Below, in pieces: positions 38,009-47,365 of a stretch of 64,000 bases of DNA. The stretch covers positions 62,001 through 126,000 of the forward strand of contig CALKCK010000001.1 of NCBI GenBank assembly GCA_938083195.1. Reading direction: 5' to 3'. The notes beneath the pieces were generated by a model, which saw nothing but the letters and a program-made list of their open reading frames with translations, made no database searches and was not told where the DNA came from. Made by a program: the position numbers and the translations under genes. Positions within the stretch are counted from its first letter, which is position 1; each line of letters begins with the position of its first letter. The DNA is from an uncultured Pirellulaceae bacterium. GTDB taxonomy: Bacteria > Planctomycetota > Planctomycetia > Pirellulales > Pirellulaceae.

Positions 38009-39184
38009 ATGAAGATTGGCTATTGCGGGAACGTTCACCCGGGAAGGACGCTTGAAGAAGTAAAACAGAATCTGGTTAAATACAGCCTCGATGTAAAATC
38101 AAAATTTTCTCCATCCGAACCATTGGGCATCGGCCTGTGGCTCAGCGCAACCACAGCAAACGAATTAGACAACCCAGAAACATGTTTGCGGTTTCGAGAC
38201 TGGCTGCAAGAACACGAACTACTCCCCTACACGCTTAACGGATTTCCTTATGGAGACTTTCACCAAGAGGTGGTGAAACACGACGTATACCTCCCAACCT
38301 GGGCTGAAACCGAACGTCTCCAGTACACTAATCAATTAGCCAACATCCTCGACGTCCTTCTGCCCGCTGGACACAATGGAACCATTTCAACTCTCCCACT
38401 GGGGTGGCCACTTCCCCCTGAGACACCATCTCCACTGCTCGCTGATTTTTTCAAAGATTGCGCCTTTAATATTAAAAAATGTGCAGAGCACTTAGACAGA
38501 ATTGCACAAGTCGCCGGGCGGAATCTATTTATTTGCATTGAACCCGAACCTGGATGCGTGCTCGACACTTGCGAGGACGTTATCCAATTTTTCGAAGATT
38601 TCTTATTCAACGAGAACCAGGCTAAGTCGGAAATCATCAGATCACACTTCGGCGTTTGCCACGACATCTGTCATTCCGCCGTCATGTTTGAAACGCAGAC
38701 CAAAGCCATCGAACAATATTGCAACGCAAATATTAGAGTTGGAAAAGTACAGGTCTCATCGGCAGTTGAAGTCAATTTCGACGAGTCGACAGCAACTCAA
38801 AAACAGGAAATGATCGAACAATTAACTCGTTTTGCGGAGCCAAAATATCTTCATCAAACCGTAATCCGGACGGACACGGAAACTACTTTTTTCGAAGACC
38901 TTGCAGATGCCCTTCATGCGGCGGGAACCGACCCTCAAGGGTGCTGGCGAGTTCATTTTCACGTTCCCATTTTTACGGAAACGGTTGACCAAATCGGAAC
39001 GACTCAATTTGACATCGCGAACTGCCTAGACTCCATTCAATCTTTTTGTCCAGAAGAGCCTCATTTTGAGGTCGAAACTTACGCTTGGAACGTGCTCCCT
39101 GCAGAAATGCAATCGCCAACTCTCGCCGAAGGCATCGCACAAGAATTAACGTGGCTCGACGATCTAATTCACAGTCGGAGTTGA
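38009..39184 (+). CDS. eboE: EboE-like TIM-barrel protein
   Basis: The 391-residue protein matches the EboE family of xylose-isomerase-like TIM barrels, encoded in ebo operons that help export or traffic metabolites in cyanobacteria, algae plastids and several bacterial phyla. Diagnostic segments are YCGNVHPGRTLEEVKQNL, GIGLWLSATTANEL and YTLNGFPYGDFH, followed by FICIEPEPGCVLDTCED and HFGVCHDICHSAV, which carry likely metal ligands (Glu, His, Asp). None of the partner genes eboA, B, C, D or F is present nearby, so its substrate is unknown. ATG 38009 is used. Confidence 0.88.
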   Translation: MKIGYCGNVHPGRTLEEVKQNLVKYSLDVKSKFSPSEPLGIGLWLSATTANELDNPETCLRFRDWLQEHELLPYTLNGFPYGDFHQEVVKHDVYLPTWAETERLQYTNQLANILDVLLPAGHNGTISTLPLGWPLPPETPSPLLADFFKDCAFNIKKCAEHLDRIAQVAGRNLFICIEPEPGCVLDTCEDVIQFFEDFLFNENQAKSEIIRSHFGVCHDICHSAVMFETQTKAIEQYCNANIRVGKVQVSSAVEVNFDESTATQKQEMIEQLTRFAEPKYLHQTVIRTDTETTFFEDLADALHAAGTDPQGCWRVHFHVPIFTETVDQIGTTQFDIANCLDSIQSFCPEEPHFEVETYAWNVLPAEMQSPTLAEGIAQELTWLDDLIHSRS

Positions 39185-39236
39185 GGAATTAGCTCCAACC
39201 AAAATTAATGGATTCAAGCCCGCTTAAGAATTCTAA

Positions 39237-40193
39237 CTAATTGACCACGTGGATAGGATTACCGTCCTTAAACGCCCGAATATTTAAGGCCACCGTCTCC
39301 ATCAATCGGCGTCTCGCTTCGATAGGCGACCAAGCAATATGAGGCGTAAGAACACAATTTTTTGCTGACAACAGTGGATTCGAGTCATCGATCGGCTCCG
39401 TTGAAACAACATCCAAAAGTGCTCCTCCTATTTTTCCAGCATTCAAAGCATCGGCTAGGTCTTGCTCATCCACCAATCCACCCCGTGCGGTATTGATTAA
39501 AATTGCACTGGATTTCATTTGATCAATCAACGCCTGATTGACAAAGCCGGTGGTCTCGGGCGTTTGTGGGCAGTGAAGGCTGATGTAATCTGATTGTGAA
39601 AACAATTCTCCAATCGATAACCACTCAAACCCGTCGTACGGCAGTGGGTCAACATTCCGTCGCGTGTTAGCAACGACGCGTAGGCCAAAGGCGTTCGCGA
39701 TCTTTGCGGTCGCTCGACCAATCCGGCCGAGCCCAACTAAGCCCATTGTTTTTCCTTTTAGCTCAGCCAGCGGCGACAACCAAAACGAAAAATTCTCTTG
39801 TGATTGCCAATCCCCACGCTGAATCGCCAGGTGATGCTCATAAGGCCTATGAATAAAACCTAACAAACCGGCAAAAACATGCTGAGCTACAGCGTCGGTG
39901 CTGTAAACGGGCACATTCGTCACTGGAATTCCTCGCTCACGTGCCGCTTCAATATCAACAACGTTGTAACCGGTCGCAGTCACGGCAATCATTTTGAGAT
40001 TGGGAAGCTTAGCGATTAAATCGCCGCTCAATTCGACTTTATTCGTAAGAATAACATCGGCTTTGTTCGCCCGCTGAATGACATCAGCAGGATCTGTTCG
40101 ATCATAAATCGAGAGCTCACCAAGTTCTTCAATGGGGCTCCACGGATTGTCACCTGGGTTAAGTGTATAACCATCGAGCACGACAATGTTCAT
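39237..40193 (-). CDS. D-2-hydroxyacid dehydrogenase (glycerate dehydrogenase type)
   Basis: This 318-residue NAD-dependent dehydrogenase belongs to the GhrB/HprA branch (DGYTLNPGDNPWSPIEELG at the start is typical of hydroxypyruvate/glycerate dehydrogenases). It has the NAD fold motif GLVGLGRIGRATAKIA, the catalytic Arg in NTARGGLVDE, Glu in STEPIDDSNPLL and His in LTPHIAWSP. It starts at ATG 40193 and overlaps the stop of the upstream small membrane-protein gene by 4 bp (ATGA), so translation is coupled. A role in glycerate/hydroxypyruvate interconversion is likely. Confidence 0.93.
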   Translation of the reverse strand: MNIVVLDGYTLNPGDNPWSPIEELGELSIYDRTDPADVIQRANKADVILTNKVELSGDLIAKLPNLKMIAVTATGYNVVDIEAARERGIPVTNVPVYSTDAVAQHVFAGLLGFIHRPYEHHLAIQRGDWQSQENFSFWLSPLAELKGKTMGLVGLGRIGRATAKIANAFGLRVVANTRRNVDPLPYDGFEWLSIGELFSQSDYISLHCPQTPETTGFVNQALIDQMKSSAILINTARGGLVDEQDLADALNAGKIGGALLDVVSTEPIDDSNPLLSAKNCVLTPHIAWSPIEARRRLMETVALNIRAFKDGNPIHVVN

Positions 40194-40399
40194 TGAAAAT
40201 TCACCAAGTAGGCAATGACCCCAAGGAAGCACAACCAACCTAAGAAAAGAATCGAGGATACGTAAAACAATCCTCGTCGCGGGGCGGTCAACCACGGCAA
40301 AACCTGCTTCGGTAGAGCAAGATCGACCTCACTATCATGGGAAACCGACGCATCACTGGCGACACTTTTTCCAACCGATTTTTTTTTCAAAGATGTCAT
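40190..40399 (-). CDS. Small single-pass membrane protein
   Basis: This 69-residue protein has a hydrophilic N-terminus (about 40 residues, Ser- and Lys-rich start) and one membrane helix near the C-terminus (FYVSSILFLGWLCFLGVIAYLVNF). The ATGA overlap with the hydroxyacid dehydrogenase supports that it is translated. No strong ribosome site precedes ATG 40399. No family or function is recognised. Confidence 0.65.
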   Translation of the reverse strand: MTSLKKKSVGKSVASDASVSHDSEVDLALPKQVLPWLTAPRRGLFYVSSILFLGWLCFLGVIAYLVNFQ

Positions 40400-40508
40400 T
40401 GTTGAATTGGCTTTTTACAAAAATCGAATGGTTAAATTACCGGAAAGAGGATAATCAAAACTAAGAGAAACTCGCAACAAAACAAACGCCCGAGGTTTCG
40501 ACCGAAGA

Positions 40509-40958
40509 CTAAGATCTTCTCGGACTTACGGCCCCACCCATTTCAAATTCGACTTGAAACACATCCTCAAAATCATACACGTCATTAAAATGTGCTTGCT
40601 CATCACGGCTTGATTTTTTAAACATTCCTACCGAAATCATGTTGTAGACCATGTCACCAAAGCAGCGAGTGCTATCTACTCCCCATGACTTCAACACCAC
40701 TTTAGCCATGTAACCATACTGATTAAGTGCATAAAGACGAAGCGCCTCACAAAACTGTTGCCCAGTGAGGTGCCGTTCCTTCGTCCAGCCAAATAGTTCA
40801 GATTCGATATCAGCACTTGATTCGTCCTGAGAACACTCATTGAGTTCCATTGAGTCTGCCGCAAACGCTAACGCGTCTCGGATAAAATAATAAGCCGTGC
40901 TTGGGTACCGGTCATCATTTTCTAGAATCTCACAAATGTATAAATCTTCATCATTCAT
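40509..40958 (-). CDS. Minf_1886 family conserved protein
   Basis: This 149-residue protein shows the pattern of the Minf_1886 family: YYFIRDALAFAADS at the start, RHLTGQQFCEALRLYALNQYG, VLKSWGVDSTRCFGDMVYNM and VYDFEDVFQ at the end. The function of the family is unknown; it is common in Planctomycetes and Verrucomicrobia. It lies between the membrane protein and the RicT-like gene on the same strand, but gaps of over 100 bp make co-transcription uncertain. Confidence 0.85.
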   Translation of the reverse strand: MNDEDLYICEILENDDRYPSTAYYFIRDALAFAADSMELNECSQDESSADIESELFGWTKERHLTGQQFCEALRLYALNQYGYMAKVVLKSWGVDSTRCFGDMVYNMISVGMFKKSSRDEQAHFNDVYDFEDVFQVEFEMGGAVSPRRS

Positions 40959-41089
40959 GATGAGCCTAAATTAAAAGGAAAAGCATCGTCCGCTGCAAAC
41001 TGATCAATTAAGCAAGGAAGAAATCGTTTATTTACGACCTTACTCCCCAACATCTTATCGTGATTCATCTAGAAACCAACTCGAATCTC

Positions 41090-42145
41090 TCATTTCTCTT
41101 CCCCGCCACCGCCTTCTTGCGGCTTTTTATTTCTGCCACCACGTTTTCGCTGACGTCTCTTTCCACGAGGGGGCTTTCCACCTTTCGGGTCGGCTACGCC
41201 TTCCCCATTTGCGTTTCGCTTCGAATTTTTGTTCTTTTCAGTGCTCTCGGCCTTGGTTTTCTGGCCAGCTTTCCCGCTCTCACGAGCTGGAACTTCCTTC
41301 ACTTCAGGCTTCGGTTTACCCTGGGAACTACTGGATGATTTTTTAACCACGGTAAGCACGTCACTTGCGTCGATAACCACCCGTCGGTGATCTTCCATTT
41401 CCACCAACAGTTGCTCAGAAATGATCTGTTGATTAAGAACCTTCCCCTTACCGTCTCGCGTTACAATGTGCGCTCCCACCCGAGGAAGCTGTTTTTGAAT
41501 ACTCTCATATGTGTCAAACTCGTAACGCAGACAACATTTCAATCGCCCACAACGCCCGGATATCTTCGTTGGATCCAATGTGGCCTTTTGTAATTTCGCC
41601 ATCTTCATCGAAACGGGTGGCATCTGTATCAAATGGCTATTACAGCAAACCGGTTTACCGCAATCTCCGTAATCAGCAAGCAATTTTGCTTCGTCACGGA
41701 CACCAATCTGTCTCATTTCGATACGGGTTTGAAATTCACTCGCCAGAAGTTTTACAAGTTCCCTAAAATCGACACGATCTTCGGACAAGTAAAACACAAT
41801 TAGGCGTTCACCGCCGAACAATTGCTCCACGTCGATAAGTTTCATATCGAGCTTGAGTGCTTCAATATGTTTCTGGCAGATAGCAAGCTTTTTCTTCCGA
41901 TCACCGTCAATCCCATCTATCGACGATACATCGTCATTGGAAACTTCACGAATCACATGCCCCGTCGCGGGTTGATCCAAATGAGACAACGCATCATCTG
42001 TTGCTTCACACAGAACTTGGCCTACTTCAATTCCTCGATCCGTTCGAACAATCACTTCCATGCTACGGCGGTACACTATGTCATTACGCGATGCCATGAC
42101 ACCTATGCTTCGCATGATCCCGTATCTGACAATGTATTTTGGCAC
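41090..42145 (-). CDS. PSP1 domain protein, RicT-like
   Basis: The 351-residue protein belongs to the PSP1/RicT family. In Bacillus, RicT (YaaT) binds Fe-S clusters with RicA/RicF and affects RNase Y activity. The core has RQIGVRDEAKLLADYGDCGK and the Cys motifs CGKPVCC and CGRLKCCLRYE. After residue about 270 there is a basic, Lys/Arg/Gly-rich tail that is low-complexity and may bind RNA. The start is GTG 42145, with GGAGAA about eight bases upstream. No ricA or ricF partner lies nearby. Confidence 0.9.
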   Translation of the reverse strand: MPKYIVRYGIMRSIGVMASRNDIVYRRSMEVIVRTDRGIEVGQVLCEATDDALSHLDQPATGHVIREVSNDDVSSIDGIDGDRKKKLAICQKHIEALKLDMKLIDVEQLFGGERLIVFYLSEDRVDFRELVKLLASEFQTRIEMRQIGVRDEAKLLADYGDCGKPVCCNSHLIQMPPVSMKMAKLQKATLDPTKISGRCGRLKCCLRYEFDTYESIQKQLPRVGAHIVTRDGKGKVLNQQIISEQLLVEMEDHRRVVIDASDVLTVVKKSSSSSQGKPKPEVKEVPARESGKAGQKTKAESTEKNKNSKRNANGEGVADPKGGKPPRGKRRQRKRGGRNKKPQEGGGGEEK

Positions 42146-42327
42146 TTCAATTTTCTCCGTCGATAAAATCTAATTCTTCGCCAACTTGCACTTCACCCCA
42201 ACCCACAGCGCCGAGATACAAGTCGTTTCTCAACAATTGAAGTTACCACTAAAAAGCACTCCTCCGTCCCACTGAACGATCAATAAATCACCGAACCAAC
42301 TGGGACGACCCAAGCTCCGTCAATGCA

Positions 42328-44475
42328 TTACTCGGGGATCCACAATCCTGATGATTCTTCGTTCGCACCGTCGCTACCTGATTCTGCAGCAGGTTCCGGT
42401 TGTGGTCCACCTTGATCGGGAGTCCAGATACCGCCTTGCCCTGGATCCGCTGGAGCAGTTTCCGGAGCACCGCGAATTGGACCGCGATCAGGCCCAATTC
42501 CGAAACGGTCGAGGACTCGCACCAGCTGATACTCCACCTCTGGCTCATTGAGATGATTCATTTGAATTGTTTGAAGAAGCTCAGTAATTTGGTCAGTCAT
42601 CCCACGCATCAATTTGAACTCAAATTCTTGCACGAAGTAGATCCCAACCGATCTTCCCGATTTACGGGCCTCTTCCTTGGCTTTCTCTAAAAACTCCAAA
42701 GCTTCGTTATCGTCCTCAGCGAAATGTGCCATCATTGAATAGCTGACATCACGAGGCATCGATTCCATGTCGGGCCGCGATAAAACTTCGCTAACAAGCT
42801 GTTTTAGCACCCGTACATTGCCAACTCCCATTGCCGAATTCTGGACTGACATCAACTGCGCTTCGGTCAATCCACTGAAATCTAGATACTGTTGCAGAAT
42901 AGGCGAACCGGTTAACAAATCACCTTCCGGTACAATCCGTTCGTATTCCGACAACCCTAGTTTTTCACGCATTTTTTGGCCTAGCCCCTCCGTGAAGCCC
43001 TGCCCCTGAGATGCGTTCTCGAGCATCAAGACTAATGCCCGAAGCGGCAATTCTACTTCGGGATCGCCAGCTGCATCCTCTGCCGATCGATCCCCCAAAA
43101 TCTTGAACTCAAGTTTTGGCCATTCATCAACCATCAAATGCTCTCGATGAGCTTCCACCATTTCCGAATGTTGTTTTCGAGTAACCCCCTCCGGCAAATG
43201 CCAACGCCATTCAAGCAATTCACTCATGGCAGTAGATTCGCCAATCGAACGCTTTACCACATCACCCGAAATCGACTCACCAAACAACTCCGTAATAAAC
43301 GAAGTCACTTGCTCTAGACGAGAATCTTCCGCCGTGATGACTTCCAGACGGGCGTCTCGATCGGTTTGCTTCCCAAAGACGAGAAATTCACCAATAACAG
43401 TTGGAACGTTTTCTAATGTCAATTCGGCAGCGTCAGTCACCGCATCACGATCCAAAATCAAAAAATTCATTCGGGGTGCTGGCCCCTCATCAAATGGATC
43501 CGCCGGCATTGGTTCTGAGTTGGCCAGACGCGAATTTGAAAGGGCAAGTTCGCTAACCAAATCCACGCCATCAATCTCGTAAGTATTCCGTACGATCGAA
43601 ACGGTTGCTGCCAACGCCTTCGTGTCAAACAATTGGGCAATCGCTTCTGCCTCTGCTCCCTCGAGGACCGACACGCCTTCGAGCTGGCTGTAACGACGCC
43701 ATGCTTCGACCTGATCTTCGATTCGACCAAGGTAAGAATTCACGATTGCGATACTGCGAACAACGATCGGCAAATTTGGAAATTCAGAATCTATTTTATT
43801 TAGGAACTTAAGCCCTTTTCGGAATTGCCCACGATCCAATGCTCGGAACGTGTTGACATACCGCTTCTCCCATTCAACATCTTCGGGAACCGGCGCGAGG
43901 GGAAACTCTTGTTTTAAAACAAGAGGCGTCGAAGGTGCGGCCAACGACTCCTGTAACATTCGACCAATCTCTGGATCGGACTCGTTTTTAAGCACCATTG
44001 CATATTTCAAATGCGCCCGGCCCGCCATCGTTTTCCCTTCGCCGAAAAGGGCGACACCGACCATCCGAAAAGCATTGGCAAGAGAGATTGGAATTTCATT
44101 TCCTGTGATCGCGTCCATTGCATCCTGAAGGGATTCAACTGCATCGTCCGTTTTCCCTTCTGCAAGGAAAATAAGTGAACGGTGATGCAAACCCGTTGAA
44201 TGCTTCGGGTTAGTCTTTAGAAACAGCTCGTTAGATTCTCGCGCCTTCTCAATTTCACCATTGGTGATAAGGATGTGTGTCTGAATCGTCAACAAACAAT
44301 CTTTGGGCCCCGACTTTTTCATAGCCCGATCAATTTGATCCAGCGCCGCGGTCGACTGCCCAGACTTGTTCTTGGCAAGCACCTCATTCAAGTCGCCAAT
44401 CACATCCTTCCCGCAACAAAATTTAATCTTCTTTTCGGCGTGGCAGGGGCACTGCTGATAAATGTCAATATCCAT
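42328..44475 (-). CDS. SEC-C motif/TPR-like repeat protein
   Basis: The protein of about 715 residues starts with a SEC-C type zinc motif (CPCHAEKKIKFCC), followed by helical repeats of TPR character (residues about 20-260, for example LFLKTNPKHSTGLHHRSLIFLAEGKTDDAVESLQDAM). The middle part is unassigned, and the C-terminus is Gly/Pro/Glu-rich and disordered (GGIWTP, PEPAAES, SGLWIPE). ATG 44475 is favoured since the SEC-C motif then sits at the very N-terminus, as usual; GTG 44526 is the alternative. The function is unknown. It is divergent from the OleC-like gene. Confidence 0.75.
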   Translation of the reverse strand: MDIDIYQQCPCHAEKKIKFCCGKDVIGDLNEVLAKNKSGQSTAALDQIDRAMKKSGPKDCLLTIQTHILITNGEIEKARESNELFLKTNPKHSTGLHHRSLIFLAEGKTDDAVESLQDAMDAITGNEIPISLANAFRMVGVALFGEGKTMAGRAHLKYAMVLKNESDPEIGRMLQESLAAPSTPLVLKQEFPLAPVPEDVEWEKRYVNTFRALDRGQFRKGLKFLNKIDSEFPNLPIVVRSIAIVNSYLGRIEDQVEAWRRYSQLEGVSVLEGAEAEAIAQLFDTKALAATVSIVRNTYEIDGVDLVSELALSNSRLANSEPMPADPFDEGPAPRMNFLILDRDAVTDAAELTLENVPTVIGEFLVFGKQTDRDARLEVITAEDSRLEQVTSFITELFGESISGDVVKRSIGESTAMSELLEWRWHLPEGVTRKQHSEMVEAHREHLMVDEWPKLEFKILGDRSAEDAAGDPEVELPLRALVLMLENASQGQGFTEGLGQKMREKLGLSEYERIVPEGDLLTGSPILQQYLDFSGLTEAQLMSVQNSAMGVGNVRVLKQLVSEVLSRPDMESMPRDVSYSMMAHFAEDDNEALEFLEKAKEEARKSGRSVGIYFVQEFEFKLMRGMTDQITELLQTIQMNHLNEPEVEYQLVRVLDRFGIGPDRGPIRGAPETAPADPGQGGIWTPDQGGPQPEPAAESGSDGANEESSGLWIPE

Positions 44476-44738
44476 ATAATGTTCCAACGCAGGCTCGGCA
44501 TACCGATGGTTCGATTTGTCAAACACAAGTGAGTTATTTTTTTGCCAATTGTTCCGACCACACGAGTCCCGCCCAGGAGGCGATAATTGGCTTTTTAAAC
44601 GTTTTTCTATCCCTTTAATTTACGGGAATTTAGGGACTGCCGAAAGCCTATGAACCCTAGTTTTGACATACAATTAAGGTGCGAAGAACTGCAATCGGAT
44701 TAACGCACATAAACTCTCAAGAACATACTGCGGAAGTA

Positions 44739-46457
44739 ATGACAACCCATACCCCTGCGGCTGAGTTTCATCCCCTGTCCTTGGATAGCCTCCAGAACAT
44801 TGGGTATTCATTGACAGAAATGGCCGAACGAATGCCCAATTCGATTGCCGTCGCCTGTCCGCGTAAAGGGCAACCTCAACGCGTTGCTGTGGGGAAATCA
44901 CTCGATTACGAAACCATTACTTTCGCCGAACTTGAACGAAAAAGTAACCAAATCGCCAACGGTCTGATCGAAATGGGCGTACAACCAGGAATGCGAATTG
45001 CCTTGATGGTTCCCCCAGGAATCGATTTCGTTGCCTCAGTTTTTGGATTGTTCAAATCGGGGGTTGTGACGATTTTAATTGATCCAGGCATGGGCCGGAA
45101 AAACATGCTTCAATGCTTGTCGGACGCCAAACCCGAAGGAATTCTAGGAATTCCTTTAGCGCATCTGGCCCGGTCAATATTTTTCTCCAAATTCCCAAAT
45201 TGCAAACTCAATGTCGCGATTAAAGGATTCTTCCCCGGTTGCAAAAATGCCAACAGTTTTTTTAAACAAGTCGACAATACGAATCCACCTTGGGTCAAAC
45301 TAAAACGCAATGATCCTGCCGCCATCATTTTCACGACCGGCAGCACCGGGCCTCCCAAGGGTGTTCTCTATCGTCATCGAATTTTCATCGAACAATGTGA
45401 GCAAATCGCAAATTACTTTCGATTGGAGCCCGGCAAAACTGACGTCTCGGGATTCCCGCTCTTTGCTTTGTTCAACGTCGCCATGGGAACAACCACGGTT
45501 TTCCCCCAAATGGATCCCACACGGCCAGCCAACGTTTATCCACCCAATATCATCGACGCCGTGGAACAATTTAAAGCAAACCAATCGTTTGGCTCTCCAG
45601 CTCTTTGGAATACTGTCGCCAATTATTGCGTCAAACATTCCAAACGCCTGCCGACAATCGAACGAATTTTAAGCGCAGGTGCTCCGGTACCTCCGCCCAC
45701 CCTCAGAAAAATTAAAGAAATCATCTCGGCAGATGGGGACACGTTCACACCCTATGGTGCGACTGAATCCCTTCCAATCGCCTGCAACTCCGGAACAGTT
45801 GTCTTAGGAGAAACAGCTGATCGAACTGAACGGGGGGAGGGAACCTGTGTCGGCAAACGGTTTCCAAAAATCGACTGGAAAGTAATCGCTATCGACGACA
45901 AACCAATTCTCGAAATCTGCGATACCGTCCCACTGGAAAAGGGAGTGGTGGGCGAACTCATCGTGCGTGGGCCAGTCGTTTCCGATCAATACGTAACGCG
46001 TACCGATGCCAACGCCAATCATAAAATAACTGACGGCGATACCTTTTGGCACCGCATGGGTGATGTTGGGTACCTCGACGAACAAGATCGATTTTGGTTC
46101 TGCGGTAGAAAAACACATCGAGTTCAAACTTCACAGCACACAATGTTTACCATTCCATGTGAAGCTATTATTAATACTCACCCGGAAATTTATCGCAGTG
46201 CCTTAGTCGGTATTGGCCTAGCCGGAGAGCAACGAGCCATTATGATTTGCGAGCCAAATCCAGAACACTGGCCCTCCTCAAAATCAAACGAAGATCGTTT
46301 ACTTTCGGAAATTAAATCGCTGGCTGGAAAGTTTTGGCAAACAAATTCGATTGATGACTTTCTTCTTCATCGATCATTGCCTGTCGACATACGTCACAAT
46401 TCAAAAATATTTAGAGAACAATTACGAGGCTGGGCAAAACGAGAAGTTGGTTTGTGA
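44739..46457 (+). CDS. OleC-like AMP-dependent acyl-activating enzyme
   Basis: This 572-residue adenylate-forming enzyme resembles OleC, the beta-lactone synthetase of long-chain olefin synthesis, and is often annotated as fatty acid CoA ligase. The ATP loop is FTTGSTGPPKGVLYRH, the adenine motif is PYGATESLPIA, and YLDEQDRFWFCGRKTHRV is the hinge. The C-terminal Lys region is RHNSKIFREQL. ATG 44739 is used. No oleA, oleB or oleD is nearby, so the substrate is unclear; it may serve another acyl pathway. Confidence 0.8.
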   Translation: MTTHTPAAEFHPLSLDSLQNIGYSLTEMAERMPNSIAVACPRKGQPQRVAVGKSLDYETITFAELERKSNQIANGLIEMGVQPGMRIALMVPPGIDFVASVFGLFKSGVVTILIDPGMGRKNMLQCLSDAKPEGILGIPLAHLARSIFFSKFPNCKLNVAIKGFFPGCKNANSFFKQVDNTNPPWVKLKRNDPAAIIFTTGSTGPPKGVLYRHRIFIEQCEQIANYFRLEPGKTDVSGFPLFALFNVAMGTTTVFPQMDPTRPANVYPPNIIDAVEQFKANQSFGSPALWNTVANYCVKHSKRLPTIERILSAGAPVPPPTLRKIKEIISADGDTFTPYGATESLPIACNSGTVVLGETADRTERGEGTCVGKRFPKIDWKVIAIDDKPILEICDTVPLEKGVVGELIVRGPVVSDQYVTRTDANANHKITDGDTFWHRMGDVGYLDEQDRFWFCGRKTHRVQTSQHTMFTIPCEAIINTHPEIYRSALVGIGLAGEQRAIMICEPNPEHWPSSKSNEDRLLSEIKSLAGKFWQTNSIDDFLLHRSLPVDIRHNSKIFREQLRGWAKREVGL

Positions 46458-46495
46458 ATCAATAACCCGTCTGTCCTATCCCGCTCGCCCCATTT

Positions 46496-47362
46496 TTACC
46501 GCGTGCTGCATTTCCGTAAGTACTCAATCTCAGAAATCAACTCGCCGGCAATATCAACACCGGTGACCCGTGCAATCGCCTTCCATCCAGGCACTGCGTT
46601 AACCTCTAAAATAAACTGGTCACCAGTCCTCGAATCCGTTATTAGGTCAACACCTGCAAAATGGGCTCCCACGGCGTTCGCCGCCCGCAATGCCAACTCC
46701 TTCTCTTCGGACCCAACCTGGTAAACTTCCCCAACTCCTCCCTGGCTGATATTCGTAATCCAGTGCAAGGGATTCTTACGTTTCATCCCCCACACACGAT
46801 CGCCTAAAACGAGCAAGCGGACGTCGTAACCGGGGTGCGCTATGAATTTCTGTTGGTAAATCACTCGTTGGTCATCGATCAAACCACGAAAATATTCCAC
46901 CGCCTGATCTTTCGTCTGCAAGCGGGAAAGGCCGCGACCAAGGCTACCAAAAATTGGTTTCACTACGACATCCTCGCCCAGTTCGTGAAACCCCTCCATA
47001 GCCGCTGACAAATTTTGACAAACAAAAGTTGCTGGAACCGGCAAACCGGATTGTTTCAGCAGCGCAAGAGAAAGGTATTTATCAACGGCCGCCTCAATCG
47101 CACGGGGGGAATTGACTAACAAAACACCCCTCGCCTGAAGCTGGCCTAAGCAATCCATTCGAAACACGATCTGTTCCAACGAACCTGCCGGCATGGTTCT
47201 CGCAACAATACAGTCGGCTTCGAGATTAAATTTCACACCAAGACTTACAGAAGCTGCCAGCGCCTCAAATGACATCGGGACAATATCGTGCCGCGAACCG
47301 CACGCGCGCGCTAAATCCAAAAAATACCAACTGTCCGGATTACATAAAACAACGATCCGCAT
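46496..47362 (-). CDS. RimK-like ATP-grasp ligase (probable glutamate ligase)
   Basis: The 288-residue protein has the RimK-type ATP-grasp fold: VDKYLSLALLKQSGLPVPAT, VVKPIFGSLGRGLSRL (ATP-binding), YQQKFIAHPGYDVRLLVLGD, and the metal-binding FILEVNAVPGWKAI. Its gene begins three bases after the mch gene stops, so it is in an operon with mch. This suggests it adds glutamate to a tetrahydromethanopterin-type cofactor, as MptN does, but other alpha-glutamate ligase roles are possible. It converges with the OleC-like gene. Confidence 0.85.
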   Translation of the reverse strand: MRIVVLCNPDSWYFLDLARACGSRHDIVPMSFEALAASVSLGVKFNLEADCIVARTMPAGSLEQIVFRMDCLGQLQARGVLLVNSPRAIEAAVDKYLSLALLKQSGLPVPATFVCQNLSAAMEGFHELGEDVVVKPIFGSLGRGLSRLQTKDQAVEYFRGLIDDQRVIYQQKFIAHPGYDVRLLVLGDRVWGMKRKNPLHWITNISQGGVGEVYQVGSEEKELALRAANAVGAHFAGVDLITDSRTGDQFILEVNAVPGWKAIARVTGVDIAGELISEIEYLRKCSTR

Positions 47363-47365
47363 CGC

